A stretch of 64,000 nucleotides of DNA. Origin: Hirundichthys speculiger. Taxonomy: Eukaryota; Chordata; Actinopteri; Beloniformes; Exocoetidae. The translations under genes were made by a program, and so were the position numbers. Under the pieces are notes generated by a model. The model made no database searches. It worked only from the letters and a program-made list of their open reading frames with translations, and had not been told where the DNA came from. The stretch lies in assembly GCA_018398805.1 (NCBI GenBank), contig JAGFBZ010000854.1, forward strand, positions 310,001 through 374,000, read 5' to 3'. Positions 38,106 to 48,137 of this stretch are shown here, in pieces (the stretch's first letter is position 1; the number at the start of each line of letters is the position of its first letter).

Positions 38106-38210
38106 GGTTTAAACATTAAGCCAATAATGCCCAAGCCCTTGAGGGCCACATAAAATGATGTGACGGGCCACATTTGGCCCGCAGGCCTTATGTTTGACAC
38201 ATGTGCCCTA
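38106..38210. mobile_element. Interspersed repeat end (GGGCCACAT type)
   Basis: GAGGGCCACATAAAATGATG ... GGCCCGCAGGCC ... TTTGACACATGTG is a phrase typical of vertebrate hAT-type repeat ends. Confidence 0.45.
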
Positions 38211-38627
38211 GGTGGATTATGATCCTAGACTGGTCCCCAGACCAGATAGACGATCCATCAGTGGGTTGTTGTTCTAGCAGATCGGTCATCGTACTCTTTC
38301 CAAACTCCTCAGTTAGAAAATGAAGTGTGTCTGGGGTTGGAGACGAAGATTTTATTGGACTCAGTCTTCATCCCTTAGAAACTACATTTACGCTTTAAAT
38401 CGTAATCCCAGCATTCAGACTCAGTCTTGATCCCACCAGGAGACCCACCCAGAAGTTGGCCCACTGATTGCAGTGGAGCCTCTATTCTGGGTCTCAGTGA
38501 GTTCTGGTCCAGTTCTGAGATTACTGAGGTGAGTCAGAGAGGCAAACTTGAGCTTGTTTCTAGTGGACCACAGACTTTAATGAGTTCAATACCATGAAAG
38601 AATGAAAGCGCCATGAATTCAAGTCTT

Positions 38628-38633
38628 TTTATT
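38628..38633 (-). terminator. spx: spx polyadenylation signal
   Basis: AATAAA on the minus strand, about 80 bases past the spx stop codon. Confidence 0.8.
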
Positions 38634-38711
38634 AAAACATCACATTTCAACCACAGGCAGGAGACTCAAATGGACAAAGCAGCTGCTTCATCAACCCCAG
38701 ATGGGCAGACG

Positions 38712-40116
38712 TCAGAAATATTCTCTCTTCCACACTGGCAGCTCCTGGAAATACACCTCATCTGGGTTTTCATCAGCTACAGGAAACAGAAGGAGTCAAA
38801 TGAGACCTGGATGAAGTCTGAAGATGATGAAGACCAGGCGGCGCTCACCTCCCTCTCTGGCCTGCTGCAGGAAGTTGAGCAGGACGGCGGCGGCCTGGTC
38901 CACGCCGAGCTTCTCCGAGTTCTGACTGCGGCTCTCTGACAGGAAACCAGCAGAAGAAGCAGATGATGTGAGGAAAGCAGCAGCTGTGCTCATCCATCAT
39001 CCATCTCTACAGATTCAGACGTGTGGTACCTAAATGCAGTGAGTCGTAGACGTCTCCTTCTTTATGGTCCTCAGAGACGAACCTGCGACCTTCTGAAAGA
39101 GTTTTACAGGTCAGTTTCATGAAGAGTTTTAGTTCTTCATCGGTTTGTTATCAGGGTTTTATGACGTAACATCATCGCATTGATCTAATCATGAACCATC
39201 CAATAACAGTATTGATCTGAGGTCAATTTTTATTTCAGGAACTGGTTTTTTTAAAACTCTTAAATTCAACTGTCTCGTTGAACTCAGAATTACAAATGTG
39301 AAGCTAAAACATTTCTGTGATAAACATCCAGATATTTAGTGTTTAATGTGCCACAGCATCACCATTATTCTGCACGACTTTATTTAACAGCAGGGAAACA
39401 TTCAGAAACCTTTCTCAGGTTTGAATGTGTCAAAACTGTCAAAGGAAACGTGAAATTCAGCAATGCTAACACGCTAACATGCAGCGATGCTAACATGCTA
39501 TCATGTGGCAATGCTAATACACTGACATGCAGCAATGCTAACATGGAGCAATACTAACATGCAGCAATGCTAACACGCTGACATGCAGCAATGCTAACAC
39601 GCAACGTTGTGGAGCAGGTACCGGGACACCTGTCGACCAGGTATGAGGACTCCTGTGGACCAGGTACCAGGATACCTGTGGACCAGGTATCAGGACGCCT
39701 GTGCACCAGGTACCGGGACGCCTGTGGACCAGGTACCGGGACACCTGTGGACCAGGTACCAGGACGCCTGTAAACCAGGTACCGGGACGCCTGTACACCA
39801 GGTACCGGGACGCCCTGTACACCAGGTACCGGGACGCCCTGTACACCAGGTACCGGGACGCCCTGTACACCAGGTACCGGGACGCCCTGTGCACCAGGTA
39901 CCGGGACGCTTTTGGACCAGGTACCGGGACACCTGTGGACCAGGTATTAGGACACCTGTGGACCAGGTATCAGAACTCTACCAGGGCTGGACAACATCTT
40001 ATCACAGGAACTGAGAACTTTGGAGACTAACTGGAGCAGAAGTTCCCACCATCTTCTCGCTGCCCCTCCTCCTCCAGGTACAGCAGCCTGAGATGAAGAG
40101 CTCCACACCAGGTCAG

Positions 40117-40149
<33 letters not shown>

Positions 40150-42677
40150 CTACCCACCACCACCACTTTCGTTCTGCTGGCTCAATGACAGTAGAATAAT
40201 TTTATCTTAACATGCTGATGTTAAAACAGCCCCGTGGTTCTGGTTCTGGTTCTGGCCCAACCTGCTCCAGTCTTTATCTGACTGGAATAATTACAAGCTA
40301 GTGGAGACATTCTGGGTCTAAATCTGCTGTAGAAGAACCAGAAAGGAACATTAGCTGCTGGAAGATGAACAGCATGGGTTAGGGTTTAAAGGGTTTAAAC
40401 TTTAATGAAATATGTTCTAACTGTTGGAGGAAAACTGAGTAAATGTGTGGAACCAAATACGTACGCGTGCCTTTGAGGTACAACATGGCCTGAGGGGTCC
40501 AGTTTCTACGCTGGAACGAGCCCTGAAGGAGAAAGCAGAGGAAGCACTGAGTTTGACGCAGAGAGGACTTTCTGATGCTCAGTCCAGGTTCAGGTTCTGA
40601 TCAGGTACTGATCTGAGACGTCTCCACAGAGCCTCTGACCTTCGGAGCGCTCCACGTCTGTGATACGATGGCAGCCAGCAGTAGAAAGGTGAAGGTGTGG
40701 CTGAACGTGGACCTCCTCAGAACCTGGGAATGACCACATGAACTGTAGGTGACTTCATAAGCCTGCAGAGAACCTCTCTGACTCCACCCACCCCAGTTAT
40801 TTCAGTGATGGCTGAATGGACGGAGCAAACGAGCCTGGCAGCTGGTTGGAGCTCCTGATCTCTGCTACATCCTGCTGGCTGTGCTAGTTTAGACTGTTAA
40901 ATGTTTGTTCATCCATCCTCATCTCAGACCTTCCCCTACTGCAGCATCATCTTCAACGAGGATGACGGCCAGACCTCTGGAGCTCCACGAGACCGACCAC
41001 CCACACATCCAAGGCCAGCTGTAGTCCAGTCTGGTGGTCCAGCTGTAGCCGTCCTCAGTCTGCAGCTCTCAGCTCACAGCCAAATGTCACTGGATATGCT
41101 AATCGCTAACTAGCTAAAGTTTAAGAAGCTAAACACAGAGTGATCAGGTCTGAACATCTGGAACAACAGGCATCGATACAACTGTTGACATATCTGTGAA
41201 ATTCAAGCACCAAAATCCCCACCAGGGTCAACCAAAAACTGCAGTTCCTCTACCGACCACTAGAGGCTGCAGTTCCTCTACCGACCACTAGAGGCTGCAG
41301 TTCCTCTACTGACCACTAAAGGCTGTAGTTTCTCTACCAACCACTAGAGACTGTAGTTCCTCTACCGACCACTAGAGGCTGCAGTTCCTCTACTGACCAC
41401 CAGAGGCTGCAGTTCCTCTACCGACCACTAGAGACTGTAGTTCCTCTACTGACCACTAAAGGCTGTAGTTCCTCTACCGACCACTAGAGACTGTAGTTCC
41501 TCTACCAACCACTAGAGGCTGCAGTTCCTCTACCGACTACTAGAGGCTGCAGTTCCTTTACTGTCCACTAGGGTCTTGCTCCAACAGTAAGCCAGTCTCC
41601 AGTGACGTCCAACTTTACAGCAGAAATAAACATACTTACAGTCCCAGCATGGTTCATGGTTTGACTGAAGGAGACATGGAGGATAATTTTAGGACCCTTC
41701 CAAGACCCTTCCAGATCCAAGTCTTCTGGGGTCTGCTGTCAATTGTCCTGTTGAAGGCTAGTCTGACTATAACACTTCTATGTCCATCAGTTGCAGACTG
41801 GTGGACCTTCTATCTCCAGCACCAGACTAGTAGACCTTCTGTCTCCACTAGCTGCAGACTGATGGACCAGTGGTTCCAGCAGAGCTCTGCTGGTCCTGGT
41901 TTCAGGTCTTCTGGTCCTGGTTTTACTGGTTGATACATCATTGGTATCCTGATGAGGACATCAGGGAACCAACAAGCTCCGGTGAACTGCACACGGACTC
42001 TTCATTATCTTCATCATGGACATCAGAGAACCTCCAGATGGAGGAAACCAGCTTCTCCTTCCAGGCAGCTGAGGAGCTCTTTGGCTCCCCCCGTAGGTGG
42101 TGGAGGTAAAATAACTTCTATAATTGTGTCTCAGATTCGTGTCTCTCCTTCTGGACCACCTTGGTTTCCTGTGTGTTGGTGTGTGATCGTTGTGGAGACG
42201 ACCAGGACAGGCGTCTGAGCTGTTTTAGTCTGGTTTACTGCAGCATCATGGACGACCGCTGCAGCTGGACCACACGTCCCTTTAAAGACCGTTTAATGTG
42301 AACAAAAGTCCTCCGTTAATCTTAAAATACTATGTTCCTTTCTCCACCAGCTGTTACGCCTCACTCTGTTAAAACATCTGCATTACCTTCTAAATCAGAG
42401 GAACTGAACTGATCCGTCTTTTTTTCTTGATGGTCAGTTTCTATCAAACTATATATTTTTAAAGATTTCTTTGTTCTTTAAATATCTGAAACTAAAATAA
42501 AAACTTTCACCAGTGTAAATGTTCACCTGGAGAGCGTTAAACTCTTCTAACGAGTCCAACAACTAACTTTCTTTCGCATCAGTTTCACTGTAAATCAAAC
42601 AGGCAGTTCTTGTTTTAATTAGTTTAGTCGTCGTTAAATCAAAGCTTCATGCTCAGAGAAGTCAGACTTACCTTCAT
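38712..42677 (-). CDS. spx: Spexin precursor, complete, 6 coding exons
   Basis: Secreted neuropeptide/hormone precursor; spexin acts on galanin-type receptors and affects feeding and energy balance. Minus-strand exons: 42677-42672 (Met-Lys only), 40723-40640, 40522-40465, 39092-39030, 38935-38849, 38776-38712; all phases close to 363 bases, 120 residues. A signal peptide (FTFLLLAAIVSQTWSA) is followed by KGSFQRR, the 14-residue peptide NWTPQAMLYLKGTQ (residues 37-50), then GRR for amidation and cleavage. The tail includes ESRSQNSEKLGVDQAAAVLL and ends PVWKREYF, as in fish spexin 1. Position between gys2 and golt1b matches the vertebrate SPX locus. Intron 3 holds a minisatellite and a C30 run; intron 1 another minisatellite. 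Confidence 0.96.
39460..39975. repeat. Two adjacent minisatellites in spx intron 3
   Basis: 39,460-39,605: AATGCTAACATGCAGC units. 39,612-39,975: a 23-bp unit, GACCAGGTACCGGGACACCT plus GTG, with a GCCCTGTACACC variant. Open frames across both strands are artefacts. Confidence 0.92.
40121..40150. repeat. C30 homopolymer
   Basis: Thirty consecutive C in spx intron 3, a likely sequencing-fragile site whose true length is uncertain. Confidence 0.85.
41238..41570. repeat. 28-bp minisatellite (copy 3 of 3 loci), spx intron 1
   Basis: About 12 copies of CTGCAGTTCCTCTACCGACC plus ACTAGAGG, same unit as at 23,895-24,332. Confidence 0.92.
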
Positions 42678-42743
42678 GCTGTCAGAGGTCTGGTCTGCTC
42701 ACAGCAGCAGGTTCAGGATGATCTCTGAGCGGCTCCTCCCCTG

Positions 42744-42751
42744 TATTTATA
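42744..42751 (-). promoter_or_regulatory. spx: spx TATA box
   Basis: Perfect TATAAATA on the minus strand, 67 bases upstream of the ATG. Transcription would start about 42,715. A C-rich KLF/Sp-like stretch (CCCCTCCCACCC) and a TGACCT half-site lie just upstream. Confidence 0.65.
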
Positions 42752-42789
42752 TCCTCTGGGTGGGAGGGGCCCCAGGGGCCCGCAGCCAT

Positions 42790-43085
42790 AGGTCACGGCG
42801 CCTTGATGAAGCGGAGGCGGCAGAGAGGCTGAATGAGGCGGATCAATGAGAGCTATTTCTGAATTAAATCAGCTCCTCGTTCTCAGAATCCGTCATGTTG
42901 GAGGCCGTTAATTTGAAATGTGGACGGGCGACGTCAGCGCTCACGAGAGTCCAGATATCGACGTCTGGACCTCAACCAGCAGACCGGAACGCAGAAATCG
43001 GCAGCTGGTTTTATGAATCAACACTTCCAACGATGGAAACGAGCTGCTGCCGGACGTCTGATGTTCTTCACCGTTGAAGGATGTT
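42790..43085. other. spx upstream region
   Basis: Between the TATA region and the DR1 array. No coding or repeat feature recognised. Confidence 0.4.
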
Positions 43086-43092
43086 CGCACTC

Positions 43093-43515
43093 AGACCACT
43101 GACCTGACCAGCAGACAGCTGCACCACCACACTACAGGTGTCGCTCAAGACCGTCCCCGTGACCTCTGACCTGACCAGCAGACAGCTGCACCACCAGACT
43201 ATAGGTGGCACTCAAGACTGTCCCCGTGACCTCTGACCTGACCAGCAGACAGCTGCACCACCAGACTACAGGTGTTGCTAAAGACTGTCCCCGTGACCTC
43301 TGACCTGACCAGCAGACAGCTGCACCACCAGACTACAGGTGGCACTCAAGACTGTCCCCGTGACCTCTGACCTGACCAGCAGACAGCTGCACCACCAGAC
43401 TACAGGTGGCACTCAAGACTGTCCCCGTGACCTCTGACCTGACCAGCAGACAGCTGCACCACCAGACTACAGGTGTTGCTTAAGACTGTCCCCGTGACCT
43501 CTGACCTGACCAGCG
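43093..43515. repeat. 67-bp minisatellite upstream of spx
   Basis: Six copies at exactly 67-bp spacing, holding GACTGTCCCCGTGACCTCTG, ACCTGACCAGCAGACAGCTG and CACCACCAGACTACAGGTGG in order. The block after ACAGGTG differs between copies (TCGCTC, GGCACT, TTGCTA, TTGCTT). Confidence 0.93.
43160..43507 (-). promoter_or_regulatory. spx: Six perfect DR1 nuclear-receptor motifs upstream of spx
   Basis: Each 67-bp unit contains TGACCTCTGACCT, the reverse complement of AGGTCAGAGGTCA: two perfect AGGTCA half-sites with one base between (DR1). They begin at 43160, 43227, 43294, 43361, 43428 and 43495. DR1 is the site class bound by HNF4, RXR/PPAR and COUP-TF. They lie about 0.5-0.8 kb upstream of the spx start codon, the nearest gene start. 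The motif is seen; binding is inferred. Confidence 0.5.
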
Positions 43516-44147
43516 GAGTGACTGTGGATTTCACCATCAGAAGCAGCAGTCAGACATCAACAAGTTTGGTTCCACATGATTCGTGATTTTATACAAACAC
43601 GTGTTTGCATCTCTGACTACCATCCACACCTCGAACCGCGGTCTTAACACCCTCTATGAGGCCGCTGACACCCCAACGTCTCTGGGGTGTCAGCAGCAAA
43701 CTGAGACAGTCGAGCAAACGTAACTATTCATCCCCCTCAGTCCCTCGATGGACGCCCCCATTACACGGGCAGAATTAACAACCTGAACATATTCAACCCT
43801 AGACCCCCCCCTAACCCCCGTGTTGAAGGTCTTGTGTGGTCCCACAAGGATCCCATCATTGGTGACACCAGAACTCTGTCCATCACATTACTCTTACAGC
43901 AGTCATGGTGACGTGTACATGATGTAACAGTCTTTATGGTGGAAGTGCCAGTCTCTAATGTTGGTCTTTACTGTAAAAATGTTCAACACCAGATCAAGAC
44001 TGTTTGAAAGCCTTGAAGCTCCTGAAGGTCCCAGTGATGGACAGTCCAAGGACCCCGTGAACCAGAGTCCAGATCAGGAACTTTCCTACAGTGACTAGTA
44101 TGAATCCAGGTTCATGGCCTCATGGCCTCAGATGATGGATTCGTTTC
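43516..44147. other. Intergenic, no recognised feature
   Basis: No exon, RNA gene or clear repeat. Confidence 0.45.
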
Positions 44148-44720
44148 TGTCCTTGTTCTGCTGGACCTCAGAGCTGCTTTGATACCATTGATCATGGCCT
44201 TTTGCTGCATAGATTAGAGCACACTGTTGGAATTAAAGGGACAGCATTAGGCTGGTTTAAGTCATACCTATCTGACAGGTTCCAGTTCGTCCATGTTAAT
44301 GACGTTTCTTCTACACGGACTAGGGTCTGCTATGGCGTCCCACAGGGTTCAGTTCTGGGACCAATCCTTTTCACTTTATACCTGCTGCCCTTGGAAAAAA
44401 ATTATCCAGAGCCATGGCATAAACTTTCATTGCTATGCTGATGATACGCAGCTGTACTTATCTATGAAACCAGAGGAAACAAAACCGTTGGCCAAACTTC
44501 AAGGGTGTCTTAATGACATTAAGTCCTGGATGTCCTCTAACTTTTTGCTTCTAAACTCGGATAAAACAGAGGTTATTGTTTTTGGTCCCAAACACCTGAG
44601 GAATGGATTAACTGGGTTTACGCTGGCTTCCAGCACAGCTGTGAAAAACCTTGGAGTCATTTTTGATCAGGATATGTCATTAAAGCAGCATATAAATCAG
44701 GTTTGTATGACAGGCTTTTT
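44148..44720 (+). pseudogene. LINE (L2/CR1-like) reverse transcriptase fragment
   Basis: Reads [60 protein letters not shown], then in another frame [16 protein letters not shown] and FLLLNSDKTEVIVFGPKHLR. The catalytic YADD box is present, but a frameshift separates it from the upstream motif, and both ends are missing. Confidence 0.85.
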
Positions 44721-44889
44721 TATGAAACACTCCTCACCCCAGCCGTGGGGGCATTTGGTCGACCACCAGACTCTGAAGACACACCCCCGGGTCCTGAGTA
44801 CACCTGGAAACTTCAGGAGCACCTTGAGTCTGTGCAGAGTTTGCTCTGGAGCAACAGCTGAGTGCAGGTCTGAGACAAAAGTGTAATTA

Positions 44890-45590
44890 TGATGTGAGAA
44901 CTCAGAGGAGACATTTCCTGGCTGGAGAGCTGGTTGGGGTCTACAGCCCCCAGGACAAGAAGGTTGGTGTCCTCAGCTCTCCAGCCAGTGGGTGGGTCCT
45001 TGTAGATGCTAGAGAGGCTGGGAGAGGTCATCTACAGGCTGCAGCTGCTGTCCAAGAGGACAGCAGCTAAGAGAATAAACACCAACAAAACTGACAGACG
45101 GACGGCTGGACACACTCTGGTGACATTTAGGTTATTATTGCTGTTATAAATGTAGAAATAACAAAATTATACCAATCAACATGAACACACCATGTATGTA
45201 TATTAGTATAAAATTAATTATTCTGATCAATTAAGATCAATTACTAAGATTATTAACAATATAAAAGGATGATGAGGATGATGATTAATATTATTTTCAT
45301 TGTAAATGTTTGAATAACTAAAATCTAGTAACCGATATACATGAACAATGTATGTAGATAGGTGTAATTGACTATTTTTCATTATTTTTACATTATATAT
45401 CTTATTTAATAAGTCAATAATATTCTAGGAAATGACACCTGTTTAAATATTACACTCATTTGTTGTAAAATACTTTTTTAATCCAGTTCTGGGCTGTTTT
45501 TATTTCATTTAGCTGTTTTCATGAGGATGACTTCAGAAATAATAGATTCATCAATAAGCCAGACAATACTGATTTGATATCATCAACAGG
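44890..45590. other. Intergenic, AT-rich from 45,120
   Basis: No exon or RNA gene recognised. Confidence 0.45.
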
Positions 45591-45689
45591 GTTCCAACTA
45601 CGTTCCTCCCTGAGATGGTGATGCAGCCAGACTGGTACCATGCAGCATCTGCTGGTAGATATCTGTGGTCCAGACCTTGATACCAAGCC

Positions 45690-45795
45690 AATGAGGTGAT
45701 CATTGGTTTGAAGCAGGTGTGTTGGTTCAGGGAAACATCTAAAACATGCAGGGTGGTGGTACTTGAGGACCAGGAATGAGAAACTCTGCTCTGTG
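45690..45795. mobile_element. Interspersed hAT-type repeat fragment
   Basis: CAGGTGTGTTGGTTCAGGGA, CATCTAAAACATGCAGGGTG and CTTGAGGACCAGGAATGAGA are phrases of a common vertebrate hAT-type repeat end. Confidence 0.5.
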
Positions 45796-46015
45796 GTTTT
45801 AAACATTGATTAAGGCCTGTCTTGGTTGAAAGCCCACTCACCACGACAAGATGCAGGCCAGGAGTGGGATATATGAGACCAAACAAACATACAAAGAGAC
45901 AAAAAGACCCAGACTAGAAGAAGAAGATGTGGCAGAGACCCCTTACTCACAAATGAAAACAGGCTCATCCATTTCTCCACAAATACAGATATTTCAGGTT
46001 GACCTTGTAGCTTTG

Positions 46016-46029
46016 GCGCCCTCTAGTGG
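46016..46029 (-). promoter_or_regulatory. Candidate CTCF site
   Basis: On the minus strand CCACTAGAGGGCGC matches all 14 core positions of the CTCF consensus CCASYAGRKGGCRS. Intergenic between spx and golt1b. Confidence 0.45.
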
Positions 46030-46779
46030 CTAAAGAGGCTCTACACATCTGAATAACTGTCTTTCCTTCCAGGGAATAAAATTAGGATTTTTACCAAGTA
46101 GCCCCTGGCTACCAGGTTTTTCAAGTTGGTAGCCAGCTCGCAATTCTGGCTGCCAGTGTTTTTCGTCGCCCCATACGCCCCCATAGACTGCTGACATCAT
46201 CATGGAGGCTCAATGGCTTCAATAGCTGTTCTGTTTGTTTTACCTCTGTGTGTATGTCTCTGTGAAATGGACAAAAAAAACCAGCTAATTCAGCTATTTT
46301 TTCATTATATTAAACATAAAATAAAATAATCTAGTGTGAACGAGGCAAACAGAGTCGTACAGCAATTCCCCCTGTCGTCTTAATGGGTCTCAACTCTTTG
46401 TATTCTGGAAAGTGTGTCGGTTTCAGGAGAAAATCCCACAACAAATTAAACAATGGTGGGGGTAGACAGAATTTCAATAGGAAATTTCATCAGTTCACTA
46501 TTGTTTTATTTGAAATGTTTTTTTTTTTAAATCAATGTCAATATGATCAAGAATAGCTTGTGGGTCTACCTATATAATGTATATATGGTGATAGAAAAGT
46601 TTTGTGATATATAAATATATATAAAAATATATACACAAAACTAAAGTCAATGATGTAATAAGGTAAATAAAGGCACCAACAATACTGTCAAGAGCAGGAT
46701 TGTTAATAAAACAGTTGAATTAAAGATGGTTTAAAACTGAATGAATAAATGGCAAAACCTTTTTTTGTTATTAAATGTT

Positions 46780-46885
46780 AGAGAGAGACAGAGAGAGAGA
46801 GAGAGAGACAGAGATATACAGAGAGAGAGAGAGAGAGAGAGATACATAGAGAGAGAGATAGAGATAGACAGAGATATATAGATAC

Positions 46886-46950
<65 letters not shown>

Positions 46951-46974
46951 CATATAATATATATATATATATAT

Positions 46975-47050
<76 letters not shown>
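46780..47050. repeat. GA then TA microsatellite
   Basis: GAGA-rich 46,780-46,870 passing into nearly pure (TA)n to 47,050. Confidence 0.92.
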
Positions 47051-47054
<4 letters not shown>

Positions 47055-47055
47055 A

Positions 47056-47150
47056 TAAGGCTGGGCAACAATTAAAATTTTTAATCACGATTAATCACAT
47101 TATTTCCCCGAATAATCGCACTGTATATGCAAAATCAAATAATGAATTCA
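47056..47150. mobile_element. hAT-like repeat terminus
   Basis: GGCTGGGCAACAATTAAAAT and TTTTTAATCACGATTAATCA match a very common fish repeat end of the GGGCTGGGC type. The other end was not located. Confidence 0.5.
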
Positions 47151-48137
47151 AAAGTAGTGTAAAGGTCACTTTAATTTAAATGTTCTGCTGCCATATGAAC
47201 TAAAGTGTTATTTAGTTTCTATAAACATCTGACTCTGAATAAGGTCATAAAAAAGGATCTTTAATCTTTAATCCTCCCATCGTTCATTTTTAATAACTCT
47301 CTCCAATTACAGAAAATAAAATAAAACTCAGGAATCCAAACTGAAGCTACAACAGAACAAGTTCCCTCAACTCAGCCAGACATGAATAAACATTATTTTA
47401 GAGTAAATGCTGGTCCAGCGTCATGTAAATGATCTGAACCTTCCAGAACATTCCAGCCCTGTAGCCGTTTCTATCTGAACGTTCTTCTTCTACGTCCAGA
47501 TAAACCCAAGTGCTTTCTTTAAACTGAGGAGGTGTCTGCTGGGAACCGGTTGGTCTGTGGAACGTTCCAGATGTGCTGGAGCTTTGTCAGGACGTCATCG
47601 AGCTCCACCAAACATCTGGCGTTCCTGGAGGAAACCATGGTGGCACTTTCACACAACGCCTCACGTCATGAGAGAAGATGTGATAAATTAAAAATAATTT
47701 ATGGAGAAGTCTTCAGAAAGGAGAGAAACATGAAAGACGACGCTGCTGAAACAGCTGCAGGACAGGAAGCAGCTGCAGGACAGGAAGCAGAAAGACAACC
47801 ACAGAGACAAACTGCTGCAGATTTGTTCACGTGAAGTGGAAGCACAGAAACGTAACAGCTGAGGGACCCGTCTCATCCGTCTGAAGACCTGGGCTCTTCT
47901 GTCTACTTGGTTCAGAGGAAGACCACGGTCCAGAGTCCATGAGACCTGATGGGTCTCCTGGTCTTCATGTTCATGAAAGATGCAGCCAACGGTGAAGGGG
48001 AGAGTCGCTAATGTTTGACATGTTTACTGTAGTGGAGTCCATCTCCAGACAGACGGGTGGTCCACCTCCACAGAGATGGACACAGAGACAGTCTTTGTCT
48101 GCCGGAGGAGCTGGTGTGGCCTCATCTAGAGTCCCTT
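47151..48137. other. Downstream region of golt1b
   Basis: May include the golt1b 3' UTR (minus strand). No clear AATAAA. The 100-codon open frame at 47,532-47,834 has no recognisable domain. Confidence 0.4.

Noticed and set aside
39538..40030. Open frames on both strands in spx intron 3
   Set aside because: Artefacts of the 23-bp GACCAGGTACCGGG array.
43093..43515. CRISPR-like 67-bp regular repeats
   Set aside because: The whole unit repeats including the would-be spacer; the organism is a fish. It is a minisatellite, kept for its DR1 content.
46731..47088. Tyr/Ile and Ser/Leu repeat open frames
   Set aside because: Translation of TA and GA microsatellites.
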